Shown one piece after another: positions 25,787 to 32,294 of a DNA stretch of 32,294 nt. The stretch spans positions 1-32,294 of the forward strand of contig JAJEBR010000045.1 of the NCBI GenBank assembly GCA_022822445.1, in the 5' to 3' direction. A program made the position numbers and the translations under genes. The first letter of the stretch is position 1; each line of letters opens with the position of its first letter. A model generated the notes under the pieces. It saw nothing but the letters and a program-made list of their open reading frames with translations. It had not been told where the DNA came from and made no database searches. The stretch is from Gemmatimonadota bacterium (lineage in GTDB: Bacteria; Gemmatimonadota; Gemmatimonadetes; Longimicrobiales; Gaopeijiaceae).

Positions 25787-26458
25787 ATGAAGCGCACGGA
25801 ATCAACGACCGCTTGCACCCGCGGAACGATCACAGCCCGACCGCCCCGGAGGCGGCCCGCCCGCCCGCCGACCGCCACCCGTACCCTGACGCTCCCACTG
25901 GCCATGATCCTCGCCGCTGCCTGCGGGTCGGGAAACGGCGGATCGGTACCCGGGGAAGCCGGCGGTGCACCCGGGACGCCCGCCGAGACTGCGGAAACCC
26001 CCGGCCGGTCGGCACCCTCCGGCCAGCCAGCAGCCTCCAGCCAGCCAGCAGCCCCCAGCCAGCGGAGCGCACTCCCGGCCCCGGGGATGGCGTGGGTGAT
26101 CTTCGGGACCGACACGGTCACGGCCGAAGTCGCCAGCACGCCCGCAGCGCGAGAGAGGGGGTTGATGGACCGCAGCTCGGTGCCGGACGGCACGGGCATG
26201 CTCTTCGTCTTCCCGCGGACCGAAGAGCGGTCATTCTGGATGAAGGACACCCACGTCGCCCTGGACATCGCCTTCTTCGGCGACTCCAATCAGGTGATCT
26301 CGATCAGGCAGATGGACCCGCTCGACGAGTCGCTCACCGAATCCGGCGGACCCACTTCGCTGGCGCTGGAAGTGCGTCAGGGCTGGTTCGCGCAGCAAGG
26401 CATCGAGGTGGGCGTGGTGGCGGAAATCGTCTTCGGGCCGGGACTCAGCATCAGCTAG
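25787..26458 (+). CDS. DUF192-family lipoprotein
   Basis: A 223-residue probable lipoprotein. After an arginine-rich N-terminus a hydrophobic stretch ends ILAAAC at Cys46, then comes a long Pro/Ala/Ser linker (about 47-100), partly made of an 18-base repeat. The DUF192 domain follows: TAEVASTPAARERGLMDRS, then GMLFVFPRTEERSFWMKDT, the typical FWMKxT core, VALDIAFF, and an ending EVGVVAEIVFG. The function of DUF192 is not known; structures show a small beta-barrel. GAGGA at 25773-25777 fits the ATG at 25787 better than the one at 25778. The long N-region before the signal helix is unusual, so a later start may be used. Confidence 0.85.
   Translation: MKRTESTTACTRGTITARPPRRRPARPPTATRTLTLPLAMILAAACGSGNGGSVPGEAGGAPGTPAETAETPGRSAPSGQPAASSQPAAPSQRSALPAPGMAWVIFGTDTVTAEVASTPAARERGLMDRSSVPDGTGMLFVFPRTEERSFWMKDTHVALDIAFFGDSNQVISIRQMDPLDESLTESGGPTSLALEVRQGWFAQQGIEVGVVAEIVFGPGLSIS
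26023..26063 (+). repeat. 18-base tandem repeat in the DUF192 linker
   Basis: CCAGCCAGCAGCCTCCAG (26023-26040) is followed by CCAGCCAGCAGCCCCCAG (26041-26058) and a partial third unit. It encodes a repeated Gln-Pro-Ala-Ala-x-Ser motif in the disordered linker, so copy changes would alter linker length in frame. Confidence 0.85.
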
Positions 26459-26480
26459 ACCGGCGCGGTTCCCCCGCGGG

Positions 26481-26505
26481 CCTGCCGCCGGACGCGGGCC
26501 GCAGG
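26481..26505 (+). terminator. Hairpin after the DUF192 gene
   Basis: Arms CCTGCCGCC (26481-26489) and GGCCGCAGG (26497-26505) pair with one mismatch around a 7-base loop, 23 bases after the stop. No T run follows, so it would be a factor-assisted terminator at best. Confidence 0.3.
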
Positions 26506-26603
26506 ACGAGCTGGCGACCACGCGGTGGGCCAATTTCGTACCCGGGCGTCTTGCCACCGTTTTCTGCATTCGATGCCACACCCACCTGCCCCCTTTCGGG
26601 GAA

Positions 26604-26714
26604 CCGCTTAGCCCGGGGAACCGCTAGCCCGAGGGGCCGCTTAGCCCGGGGGACCGCTTAGCCCGATGGGCCGCTTAGCCCGAGGGACCGCTTAGCCCGG
26701 GGGACCGTTAACCC
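26604..26714 (+). repeat. 17-base tandem repeat, about 6.5 units
   Basis: Units CCGCTTAGCCCGRGGGA begin at 26604, 26621, 26637, 26654, 26671, 26688 and 26705 (last one partial). Spacing is 17 bases except one unit of 16. The period is not a multiple of three and no gene covers it. The units are nearly identical, so the array is recent or kept uniform; it would be a good strain-typing locus. Confidence 0.92.
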
Positions 26715-26742
26715 CTCTCTCCGGGGACCGTCACGTGTTTTT

Positions 26743-26835
26743 TCCCGATCGGGACAATTGTCCAGGATCCTGGTCACGGGTTTTCCCGATCGGGAAAATT
26801 CTGCGTCAAAAACGCGAAAATATTCCCGATCGGGA
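26743..26835. promoter_or_regulatory. Array of three TCCCGATCGGGA palindromes with linked palindromes
   Basis: The perfect 12-base palindrome TCCCGATCGGGA occurs at 26743, 26784 and 26824, spaced 41 and 40 bases. The middle copy extends to an 18-base perfect palindrome (26781-26798). Copies 1 and 3 share the 18 bases TTCCCGATCGGGACAATT. Two further 12-base palindromes, GGACAATTGTCC (26752-26763) and CCAGGATCCTGG (26762-26773), chain onto copy 1. The word GTCACGKG precedes the T-run of copies 1 and 2. The regular spacing of about four helical turns suggests a multimeric DNA-binding protein. The role is unknown: operator for an unseen transcript, plasmid-type partition or iteron site, or nucleoid-protein site. 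Confidence 0.7.
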
Positions 26836-26996
26836 CAATTCCTGTGACGCATCGCCAGGAGAGAGTGCATGGGCTTCGCCAGCAGGCACGGCTGACGAAA
26901 ACGAGGGGGCGCCTCTGACACGCGGCACACCGCGGACGCGCGGGGGGCGCCGACGGACACACGCGGCGCCACGCTTGGGGCCACGCCGCCGAGCGG

Positions 26997-28205
26997 CTAC
27001 CCCTGGCCGCGGCGACTTCCGGTCAGCGCTTCCTCGAAGGCAGCGACGAGTGCCTCCACGTCGTCTCGCGTGTTGTACACGTTCGGAGAGACGCGCACGC
27101 TTGCGCCCCGGAAGGAAATGCCCACGCGGTGGCGGGCGAGGGCGGCTTTGAGACGGTCCAGGTCCGCGGCCGGGGGCAGGGCGAGGCCGAAGAGGTGGGG
27201 ACTGCGCCAGCGGGAATCCTCGACGTGGACGCCCAGGTCGCGGAGGCGGGTGAACGCTCCGTCCATCAGGGAGGCGCAGTAGGCGGACACCCGCTCGGGG
27301 CGCCATTTCAGCACCAGGTCCAGCGATGCGGAGAGGGCCGGTACGAGGGCGAAGTTGCTGCGCTGGCCCACGTCGAAGCGGAGCGCGCCGGGCTGGTATT
27401 CGTCCTCGTACTCGACCAGCCCGGCGAAGTTCTCGGAGCCGCGGCGGGCAATCCAGGTCTCCTCCAGCGGGACTCCGTCGAGGTAGCGGTCGCCGAACCA
27501 GGCCAGCGACAGGGAGTACGGGCCCAGCAGCCACTTGTAGCCGGCGACGATGACGGCGTCCGGGTCGAGCGCGGCGACATCGAACGGCGCGGCGCCCACC
27601 GTCTGCGTGCCGTCCAGGACCAGGGCGGCCCCGACTTCGCGGGTGCGCGCGCGGATGGCCTCGATATCGAAGCGGGTCCCGTCCGTCCAGTGCACGGTCC
27701 CCATCGCAACGACGACGGTGCCGCCGTCGATCCGGTCGAGGATGCAGTCGGTCCAGCCGGAGCCGCGGCTCGCCGGGCGCTGACGTCCTTCGCGCGCCTG
27801 CGGGGGCGTCACCACGCGCAACTCGCCCCCCTGCTCGGCGACGAGGCGCCGCCACGGGTACACGTTCCCCGGGAACTGCTCGTGTACGATCACCACGTTG
27901 CTCCCCCGACCGGCCCGCGTGTTGCGTGCGATCGTGGACACCGCGTACGACACCGACGGCACGGTTGCGATCCGGTTCGGCTCGGGCGCCCCGATCAGTC
28001 TCGCGAACCGCCCGCGCAACCCGTCGACCGGCGCGAAGAAGTCCTCCGGCGCGATCGCCTGCGGGAAGCGCTTGGCCCGCAGTCCCTCGATCCCGGCCCG
28101 CTCGGCCACCAGCGGCAGCGGCCCCATGTAGGCGCAGTTCAGGTAGTGGAAGTCGTCCGGGAGGGAGAATTGGCCGCGCTGGCAGCGGAGCGGGACGTCG
28201 GTCAC
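26997..28205 (-). CDS. Class V aminotransferase-fold PLP enzyme (cysteine desulfurase/selenocysteine lyase-like)
   Basis: A 402-residue pyridoxal-phosphate enzyme of aminotransferase class V. YLNCAYMGPLP (21-31) is the typical N-terminal YLN segment, LVLDGTQTVGA carries the cofactor-pairing Asp198, and AGYKWLLGPY contains the Schiff-base Lys224. The end, VGISFRGASVRVSPNVYNT, matches the small domain. Desulfurases normally carry a catalytic Cys in a C-terminal loop; I see none there, so a lyase, kynureninase-like or other activity is more likely than sulfur transfer. The substrate is unknown. The gene is last in the minus-strand operon, 67 bases after the TAXI binding-protein gene. Confidence 0.88.
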   Translation of the reverse strand: MTDVPLRCQRGQFSLPDDFHYLNCAYMGPLPLVAERAGIEGLRAKRFPQAIAPEDFFAPVDGLRGRFARLIGAPEPNRIATVPSVSYAVSTIARNTRAGRGSNVVIVHEQFPGNVYPWRRLVAEQGGELRVVTPPQAREGRQRPASRGSGWTDCILDRIDGGTVVVAMGTVHWTDGTRFDIEAIRARTREVGAALVLDGTQTVGAAPFDVAALDPDAVIVAGYKWLLGPYSLSLAWFGDRYLDGVPLEETWIARRGSENFAGLVEYEDEYQPGALRFDVGQRSNFALVPALSASLDLVLKWRPERVSAYCASLMDGAFTRLRDLGVHVEDSRWRSPHLFGLALPPAADLDRLKAALARHRVGISFRGASVRVSPNVYNTRDDVEALVAAFEEALTGSRRGQG

Positions 28206-28272
28206 CGCAGGGCTCCCGGGGCGAGCCGGCGGTTGGCGCAGCGTCTGGCTCGGCCGGGGCCGGCGCCCGCGG

Positions 28273-29313
28273 TCACGATCCGGCCGGCAGGTTCGCCTCG
28301 ACCCACGACTGCGTGACCCCGTGCAGTGCGATGGGGGCGTCGCGCAGCGCCTCCATGTGGATCTGTTCCACCATCTCGTGGACCTGCGCGAGTTCGTTCC
28401 GCTCGTCGGTGAGCAGCCGCACGACCCCCGCGGCCACTTCGTCGGGGAGGTCGGCCATCGCCACGACCCAGTTCATGATCCCGGCGGTGTGGAGTGGCTG
28501 GTCGGCGCCGGGGTAGATGCCGGGCGGGATCTCGCCGTGGGTGTAGTAGGGGTACTTCTCGCGCAGGGCGTCGACGCGGTCCGGCGCCATGGGGAGGAGC
28601 CGCGCGCCGCCGGTGGTGGTCGCTTCCAGCACGGCCGCGGCCGGGTAGCCCACCGAGATGATCGCGGCATCGATGGCGCCGTCCTTCAGCGCGGTCGCCG
28701 ACTCGGTGAAGGAGAGGTAGCGGGGCGTGACGTCGTCGTAGGTCAGGCCGTACGCCTCGAGTATCTGCCGGGACATCTGCTCGGTGCCGCTCCCGGGCGG
28801 GCCCACCGAGACGATCCCCCCGGCGAGGTCGGCCAGCGAGGTGGCGGTGGAGCCGCGCGCGACGACGATGTGCGTCATGTTCGGATAGAGCGGCGCCAGG
28901 ATCCTCAGGTCGGCGACCGGCTCCTGGTAGTCCTGGCCGCCGGAGAACGCCTCGAAAACGGTGTTGCCGGTCGCGAACGCAAGGTCGGTCTGCCGTTCGC
29001 GCAGCCGGTTCACGTTCTCCACCGAGCCCCCGCTGACCTCGGCGGTGTACTGACGCGCGGGATCAGAGATGGAAAGGCGTGCGGCCATCGCTCCGCCGAG
29101 GGGATAGTAGATGCCGCCGGTGCCGGCGGTCCCGAGGCTCAGGAACTGGCGGGGGCCGGCGTCGGAGCAGGCGAGGGTGGCGGCGAGGGCGCTGGCTGTT
29201 GCGAGCGTGCTGGCGGCGGCGAGCCGCGAGGTGAGGGCGAGGCGGGTCCGCGGGCGCACGATGGGGTGCAGGGGGACGGCGAGGCGTGGGGGACGGCGGT
29301 CAAGTCGCATCAT
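28273..29313 (-). CDS. TAXI-family TRAP transporter solute-binding protein
   Basis: A 346-residue extracytoplasmic binding protein of the TAXI family. The family motif appears after the signal: LSLGTAGTGGIYYPLGGAMA (split at about 58-77), then TAEVSGGSVENVNRL and LAFATGNTVFEAFSG. The signal segment ends ATLAC at Cys49, so it is probably a lipoprotein; the ~28 residues before the hydrophobic core are long and a later start is possible. It would capture an organic acid or amino acid such as glutamate and deliver it to the fused permease, whose gene end overlaps this start by 4 bases (ATGA). Ligand identity cannot be read from the sequence. Confidence 0.92.
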   Translation of the reverse strand: MMRLDRRPPRLAVPLHPIVRPRTRLALTSRLAAASTLATASALAATLACSDAGPRQFLSLGTAGTGGIYYPLGGAMAARLSISDPARQYTAEVSGGSVENVNRLRERQTDLAFATGNTVFEAFSGGQDYQEPVADLRILAPLYPNMTHIVVARGSTATSLADLAGGIVSVGPPGSGTEQMSRQILEAYGLTYDDVTPRYLSFTESATALKDGAIDAAIISVGYPAAAVLEATTTGGARLLPMAPDRVDALREKYPYYTHGEIPPGIYPGADQPLHTAGIMNWVVAMADLPDEVAAGVVRLLTDERNELAQVHEMVEQIHMEALRDAPIALHGVTQSWVEANLPAGS

Positions 29314-31268
29314 GTGGGAGGCTCGGTGTTATCATGTGGAGCTGGAGTGTTATCACGGGGCGCGGGCGTGTCCGGCCCTGCGCCGCGGGTCACTCCGAGG
29401 AAGGCGGCGCCCAGCAGCAGCGCCAGGCCGATCGCGTCCCACAGGAGGCCGGGGGCGATCAGGGCGATCGCCGCGCCGAGGAGGACGATCCGGCGCCAGA
29501 GCGCAAGCGGTCCGGTCACATGGCCGATCACGGCGCCCGCGAGCGCCACCACCCCGATGAGCGCGGTCAGGGTCGTGGTCGCAATCTCGGCCACGGATCC
29601 CACCAGGATCAAGGGGGGCGCGTAGATGAACATGAAAGGCACCAGGAAACCCGCCGAGGCGAGCCCCATCGCGGTCCACGCGGTTCGGAGCGGGGGCGAG
29701 TCGGCGATTCCGGCCGCGGCGTAGGCGGCCAGCGACACCGGCGGCGTCACGTTCGAGATGCAGCCGAAGTAGAAGATGAAGAGGTGCGCGGCGAGCATCG
29801 GGACGCCGAGTTCGACGAGGGCCGGAGCGCCCAGCGCCGCGAGAACCACGTAGGCGGCGGTGGTCGGAAGTCCCATTCCCAGGACGATCGAGCCCAACCC
29901 GGTGAGGATCAGGGCGACCATCAGGTTCCCCTGGGAGATGACCACGATCAGCTCCGACATCCTCAGCCCGATCCCGGTCAGCGACGCCACCCCCACCACG
30001 ATCCCCGCTGCAGCGCACGCCGCAGCCACCTGCACCGCCCCGGAGGCCGCCTTGCGAAGAGCGCCCGCGACCTCGCCCCGGCCCGGCCGCGTCGCCGGCA
30101 CCGCATACGCCGCCACCAGCGACACCACGACCCCCCAGAACGCGGCCCGCATCGGCGAGCGCCCCAGCGCCAGCATCACCACGATGATGATGACGGGCAG
30201 CAGCAGGTGGATGCGGCTCAGCACGGCTTCGCCCCGCCCGGCGACCGACCCCTTGAGCCCCACCTTCGTCGCGCGGAAGTGGATGGCCCAGAGCAGGGCG
30301 GCGTAGTAGAGGATGGCGGGGATCGCGGCGGCCAGCGCCACGCGCGCGTAGGGGATGTTCGTCCAGGTCGCGAGGATGAACGCGCCCGCCCCCATCACGG
30401 GCGGCATGAGCTGGCCGCCGGTGCTCGCCGCGGCCTCGATCGCGCCGGCGAAGAAGGGGCGGAAGCCGGAGCGGCGCATCAGCGGGATGGTGAAGGTGCC
30501 GGTCGTGACCACGTTGGCGACGGCGCTGCCGGAAAGCGACCCCATGAAGGCGCTCGCCACCGCGGCGGTCTTGGCGGGCCCGCCCCGCGTGCGTCCCGCC
30601 ACGCGGTCCGCGAGGCCGATCAGGAGCGAGCCGCCCCCGGCGACGTCGAGGAAGGCGCCGAAGAGCACGAACAGGAAGACGAAGTCGGCCGACACGCCGA
30701 GCGGCACCCCCCAGATCCCCTCGGTGGAGAGGAACAGCTGCTCGATGAGGCGGCCGGGATTGTAGCCACGGTGCGCCAGGATGCCGGGAAGCCACGGGCC
30801 CAGCAGCGCGTAGGCGAGCGCCCCCGTCGCAACCACGACCAGCCCCCACCCGGTGGCCCGCTTCGCGAGGAGGAGGACCGTGGCGACCACCACCGCGCCC
30901 GCCGCAAGGTCCAGCGCGGTGGGGCTCCCCGAGCGCGACACCAGCGCCTCGTGCTGCGAGACCAGGTAGAGCGCGCAGAAGACGAAGACCGCGCCGAGGA
31001 CGGTGTTGAGGCCCCAGCCGCGCCCGGTGCGGGGGAGGGTTCGCACCCCGACGCCGAGGAAGGCCAGCGTCCCCATGAGGGCGAGGTGGACGGGGCGCTG
31101 CACCAGGGCCGTGAAGGGTGCGAACCCCGCGCCGTAAAGGTGGAAGATGGCGGCGGCCGCGGCGACCGCGAGGACCGCGTAGCCGCGTGAGGTGGTGGTC
31201 AGCGTGCCCTCCCCGGCGGGCGGCCCGCTCGCCGCGCCCGCTCCGCGTCCCGCCGGGGGCGTCGTCAC
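29310..31268 (-). CDS. TRAP transporter fused permease (DctQ+DctM type)
   Basis: A roughly 652-residue membrane protein with about 17-18 hydrophobic segments, the size of fused small-plus-large TRAP permeases that work with TAXI binding proteins. Signature stretches are GSLSGSAVANVVTTGTFTIP, ASTGGQLMPPVMGAGAFI and the C-terminal half repeat GLGSIVLGMGLPTTAAYVV plus SNVTPPVSLAAYAAA. It imports the bound substrate using an ion gradient. I placed the start at the GTG 31268 because the frame further upstream only runs antisense-like through the Yip1 gene; the start has no strong ribosome-binding site. It lies 32 bases after the Yip1 stop. Confidence 0.9.
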   Translation of the reverse strand: MTTPPAGRGAGAASGPPAGEGTLTTTSRGYAVLAVAAAAAIFHLYGAGFAPFTALVQRPVHLALMGTLAFLGVGVRTLPRTGRGWGLNTVLGAVFVFCALYLVSQHEALVSRSGSPTALDLAAGAVVVATVLLLAKRATGWGLVVVATGALAYALLGPWLPGILAHRGYNPGRLIEQLFLSTEGIWGVPLGVSADFVFLFVLFGAFLDVAGGGSLLIGLADRVAGRTRGGPAKTAAVASAFMGSLSGSAVANVVTTGTFTIPLMRRSGFRPFFAGAIEAAASTGGQLMPPVMGAGAFILATWTNIPYARVALAAAIPAILYYAALLWAIHFRATKVGLKGSVAGRGEAVLSRIHLLLPVIIIVVMLALGRSPMRAAFWGVVVSLVAAYAVPATRPGRGEVAGALRKAASGAVQVAAACAAAGIVVGVASLTGIGLRMSELIVVISQGNLMVALILTGLGSIVLGMGLPTTAAYVVLAALGAPALVELGVPMLAAHLFIFYFGCISNVTPPVSLAAYAAAGIADSPPLRTAWTAMGLASAGFLVPFMFIYAPPLILVGSVAEIATTTLTALIGVVALAGAVIGHVTGPLALWRRIVLLGAAIALIAPGLLWDAIGLALLLGAAFLGVTRGAGPDTPAPRDNTPAPHDNTEPPT

Positions 31269-31300
31269 TCCACTGGCTGTCCGAGAGGTTTCCGAAACTG

Positions 31301-31999
31301 CTAGAGCGTGGGATCCATCACGGTGAGCAGCGCGGCGCAACCGAGGGAGAGGATCACCTGAATCACCAGCAGGACCACCACCGTCGAGGCCGCGCTGCGC
31401 CGGGGATCGAGCGCCGCAATCCCGATGCCCACGGCGACGACCGTCCACAGGCCGAAGAACTGCAGCTGGGTGAAGAAGTTGAGCAGGTAGCCGTCCGGCA
31501 GGAACGGGAAAAAGGTCGCCACGGATAGCACCGTCTCGAAGCTCCCGGTGCCGATCCACAGGGGTATGTGGACCAGCATGCCCACCAGCGTCACGATTCC
31601 GGCGTGCGCGGCGACGGAAAGGTGCTGCTTGAAGAACGCGTTGTCCCCGCGCATGAAGACGAATACCACGAAGGTGAACGCGGCGACCACCAGCGGGATG
31701 AAGAGGAAGACAATTGTGGTTCCGACTCCGATGATCGCCCTGACGAGCGGCATCACATCATCCGGTGGGGCCTGTCCCCCGGCTTCAATCTGCGTTGCCC
31801 AGAAATCTCCGGGCATGCCACCCATCACGGCCCCCACTCCCATCGCCACGAACAGCGCCATCGGGAACCAGGCGGGGTTCTTCCCCAGGGCCTCGAAGAG
31901 CACGCCCGGCTTCACGAAGACCATCCAGAAGCGGCTCAGGAAGGCGGGCCGCGGGGGCGGCGGTGCTTCCTCCGGCATGGTGTCGTACTCGTGCATCAT
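31301..31999 (-). CDS. Yip1-like membrane protein
   Basis: A 232-residue membrane protein with a proline-rich N-terminus (PEEAPPPPRP) and about five helices. The start of the domain, FLSRFWMVFVKPGVLFEAL, and the phenylalanine-rich centre resemble bacterial Yip1-domain proteins, a family without an assigned bacterial role. GGAG lies eight bases before the ATG at 31999. It is the first gene of a minus-strand operon with the TRAP permease, TAXI protein and PLP enzyme, so its promoter should lie in 32000-32090. Whether it assists the transporter is unknown. Confidence 0.8.
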   Translation of the reverse strand: MMHEYDTMPEEAPPPPRPAFLSRFWMVFVKPGVLFEALGKNPAWFPMALFVAMGVGAVMGGMPGDFWATQIEAGGQAPPDDVMPLVRAIIGVGTTIVFLFIPLVVAAFTFVVFVFMRGDNAFFKQHLSVAAHAGIVTLVGMLVHIPLWIGTGSFETVLSVATFFPFLPDGYLLNFFTQLQFFGLWTVVAVGIGIAALDPRRSAASTVVVLLVIQVILSLGCAALLTVMDPTL

Positions 32000-32084
32000 G
32001 TCAATTCTCCAGCTTCAGTTGAGTCGTTTGAGCCGCGCGGCCAACCTACCCCGTACGCGCGCCCTGAGCAAGCGGGAGCGTTGT

Positions 32085-32294
32085 CCAATGAGAAATGATC
32101 ATGAGCGGGAAGCCGGTTTCCAGCGGGAAATGAGCATGAGCGGGGGTGCGAGAAGATCATGGGAGCATGATCGTGACACTCTGCACCGAACGGATCCGCA
32201 CTCTCGACGACATCCGCGCCTTCCTGGGCGGGAGCGAGGCGGCGGAGATCACCCCCCACGACCGGGAGGCGGCGTATGCGTTCGTTGAGCGGAC
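32085..32294 (+). mobile_element. Probable left end of an insertion sequence (cut by the window edge)
   Basis: Two near-identical 18-base words, GAAATGATCATGAGCGGG (32092-32109) and GAAATGAGCATGAGCGGG (32127-32144), 35 bases apart, stand just before the start of a probable transposase gene. A further inverted pair GATCATG/CATGATC (32155-32172) overlaps its start codon. Repeated sites next to a transposase start are typical of IS ends with multiple transposase-binding sites. The right end is outside the window, so element limits are unknown. Confidence 0.5.
32167..32294 (+). CDS. Truncated 5' end of a probable DDE-type transposase/integrase
   Basis: An ATG at 32167 opens a frame that stays open to the window edge (42 codons): MIVTLCTERIRTLDDIRAF, then a short acidic loop and HDREAAYAFVER. 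From memory this resembles the N-terminal segment of integrase-core (rve) transposases of the IS481-like kind, which precedes their helix-turn-helix, but only a fragment is visible. The repeated words directly upstream support a transposase. The frame ends because the window ends. Confidence 0.5.
   Translation, partial: MIVTLCTERIRTLDDIRAFLGGSEAAEITPHDREAAYAFVER

Larger units (their letters stand above)
26459..26996. other. 538-base gene-free region between convergent genes
   Basis: No supported gene. In order it holds a hairpin (26481-26505), a 17-base tandem repeat (26604-26714), a palindrome array (26743-26835) in the most AT-rich patch of the region, and an arginine/proline-coding GC-rich tail to the stop of the class V aminotransferase. 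Both neighbours end here, so neither needs a promoter at this place. Confidence 0.7.

Noticed and set aside
26604-26714. CRISPR array
   Set aside because: The 17-base units are contiguous with no unique spacers and there are no cas genes.
26735-26980. Small proteins encoded over the palindrome array on either strand
   Set aside because: The frames consist of translated palindrome repeats (FPDRDN-like on both strands) and lack ribosome-binding sites, so the DNA repeats explain them.
29286-31190. Long plus-strand open frame opposite the TRAP permease
   Set aside because: Very rich in Arg, His, Glu and Gly without motifs; the minus strand encodes a recognisable permease.

Overview
The window is high-GC bacterial chromosomal DNA without rRNA, tRNA or CRISPR. 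The gene set suggests a Gemmatimonadota-like environmental heterotroph: secreted six-bladed beta-propeller proteins, a roughly 1,060-residue Asp-box (BNR) repeat protein, an ETF-ubiquinone oxidoreductase, a MoxR/VWA pair, a TAXI-type TRAP transporter and many lipoproteins. This placement is an inference from gene content and GC only.

Layout. (1) 398-3369 is a tight plus-strand operon: a membrane protein, an ECF sigma factor overlapping it by 4 bases, and a fusion of an anti-sigma-like domain, membrane helices and a beta-propeller. (2) 3733-6567 is less GC-rich and looks acquired. It holds a large P-loop GTPase-like protein whose first ~70 residues resemble the arm/core-binding N-terminus of a phage-type tyrosine integrase but lack any recombinase domain. 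Its promoter is flanked by two mirrored pairs of an 8-base repeat, each pair spaced 11 bases. A small secreted protein follows. (3) 6895-10056 is a rearranged zone. An intact Rpn/YhgA-family nuclease gene faces a frameshifted propeller gene, and the same convergent pair recurs immediately afterwards as a decayed, internally deleted copy. (4) 10102-14741 holds a divergent pair: the Asp-box protein and a periplasmic-binding-protein-like lipoprotein. (5) 14752-18902 is a minus-strand operon: ETF-QO with an altered 4Fe-4S motif, a double CDGSH iron-sulfur protein and two paralogous lipoproteins, followed by a C-terminal scrap of a probable third paralogue. (6) 18921-23068 is a MoxR-like AAA+ ATPase and its VWA partner on the plus strand, split by mutY on the minus strand. 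(7) 23080-26458 holds a MOP/ANK-like membrane protein, a PhzF-family protein, a Trm112-like protein and a DUF192 lipoprotein. (8) 26459-26996 is a gene-free stretch with a 17-base tandem repeat and an array of perfect palindromes. (9) 26997-31999 is a minus-strand operon: Yip1-like membrane protein, TRAP permease, TAXI binding protein and a class V aminotransferase. (10) 32092-32294 looks like the left end of an insertion sequence entering its transposase gene.

The strongest candidates for undescribed biology are the integrase-like/GTPase protein with its repeat-flanked promoter (3733-6118) and the palindrome array between convergent genes (26743-26835).
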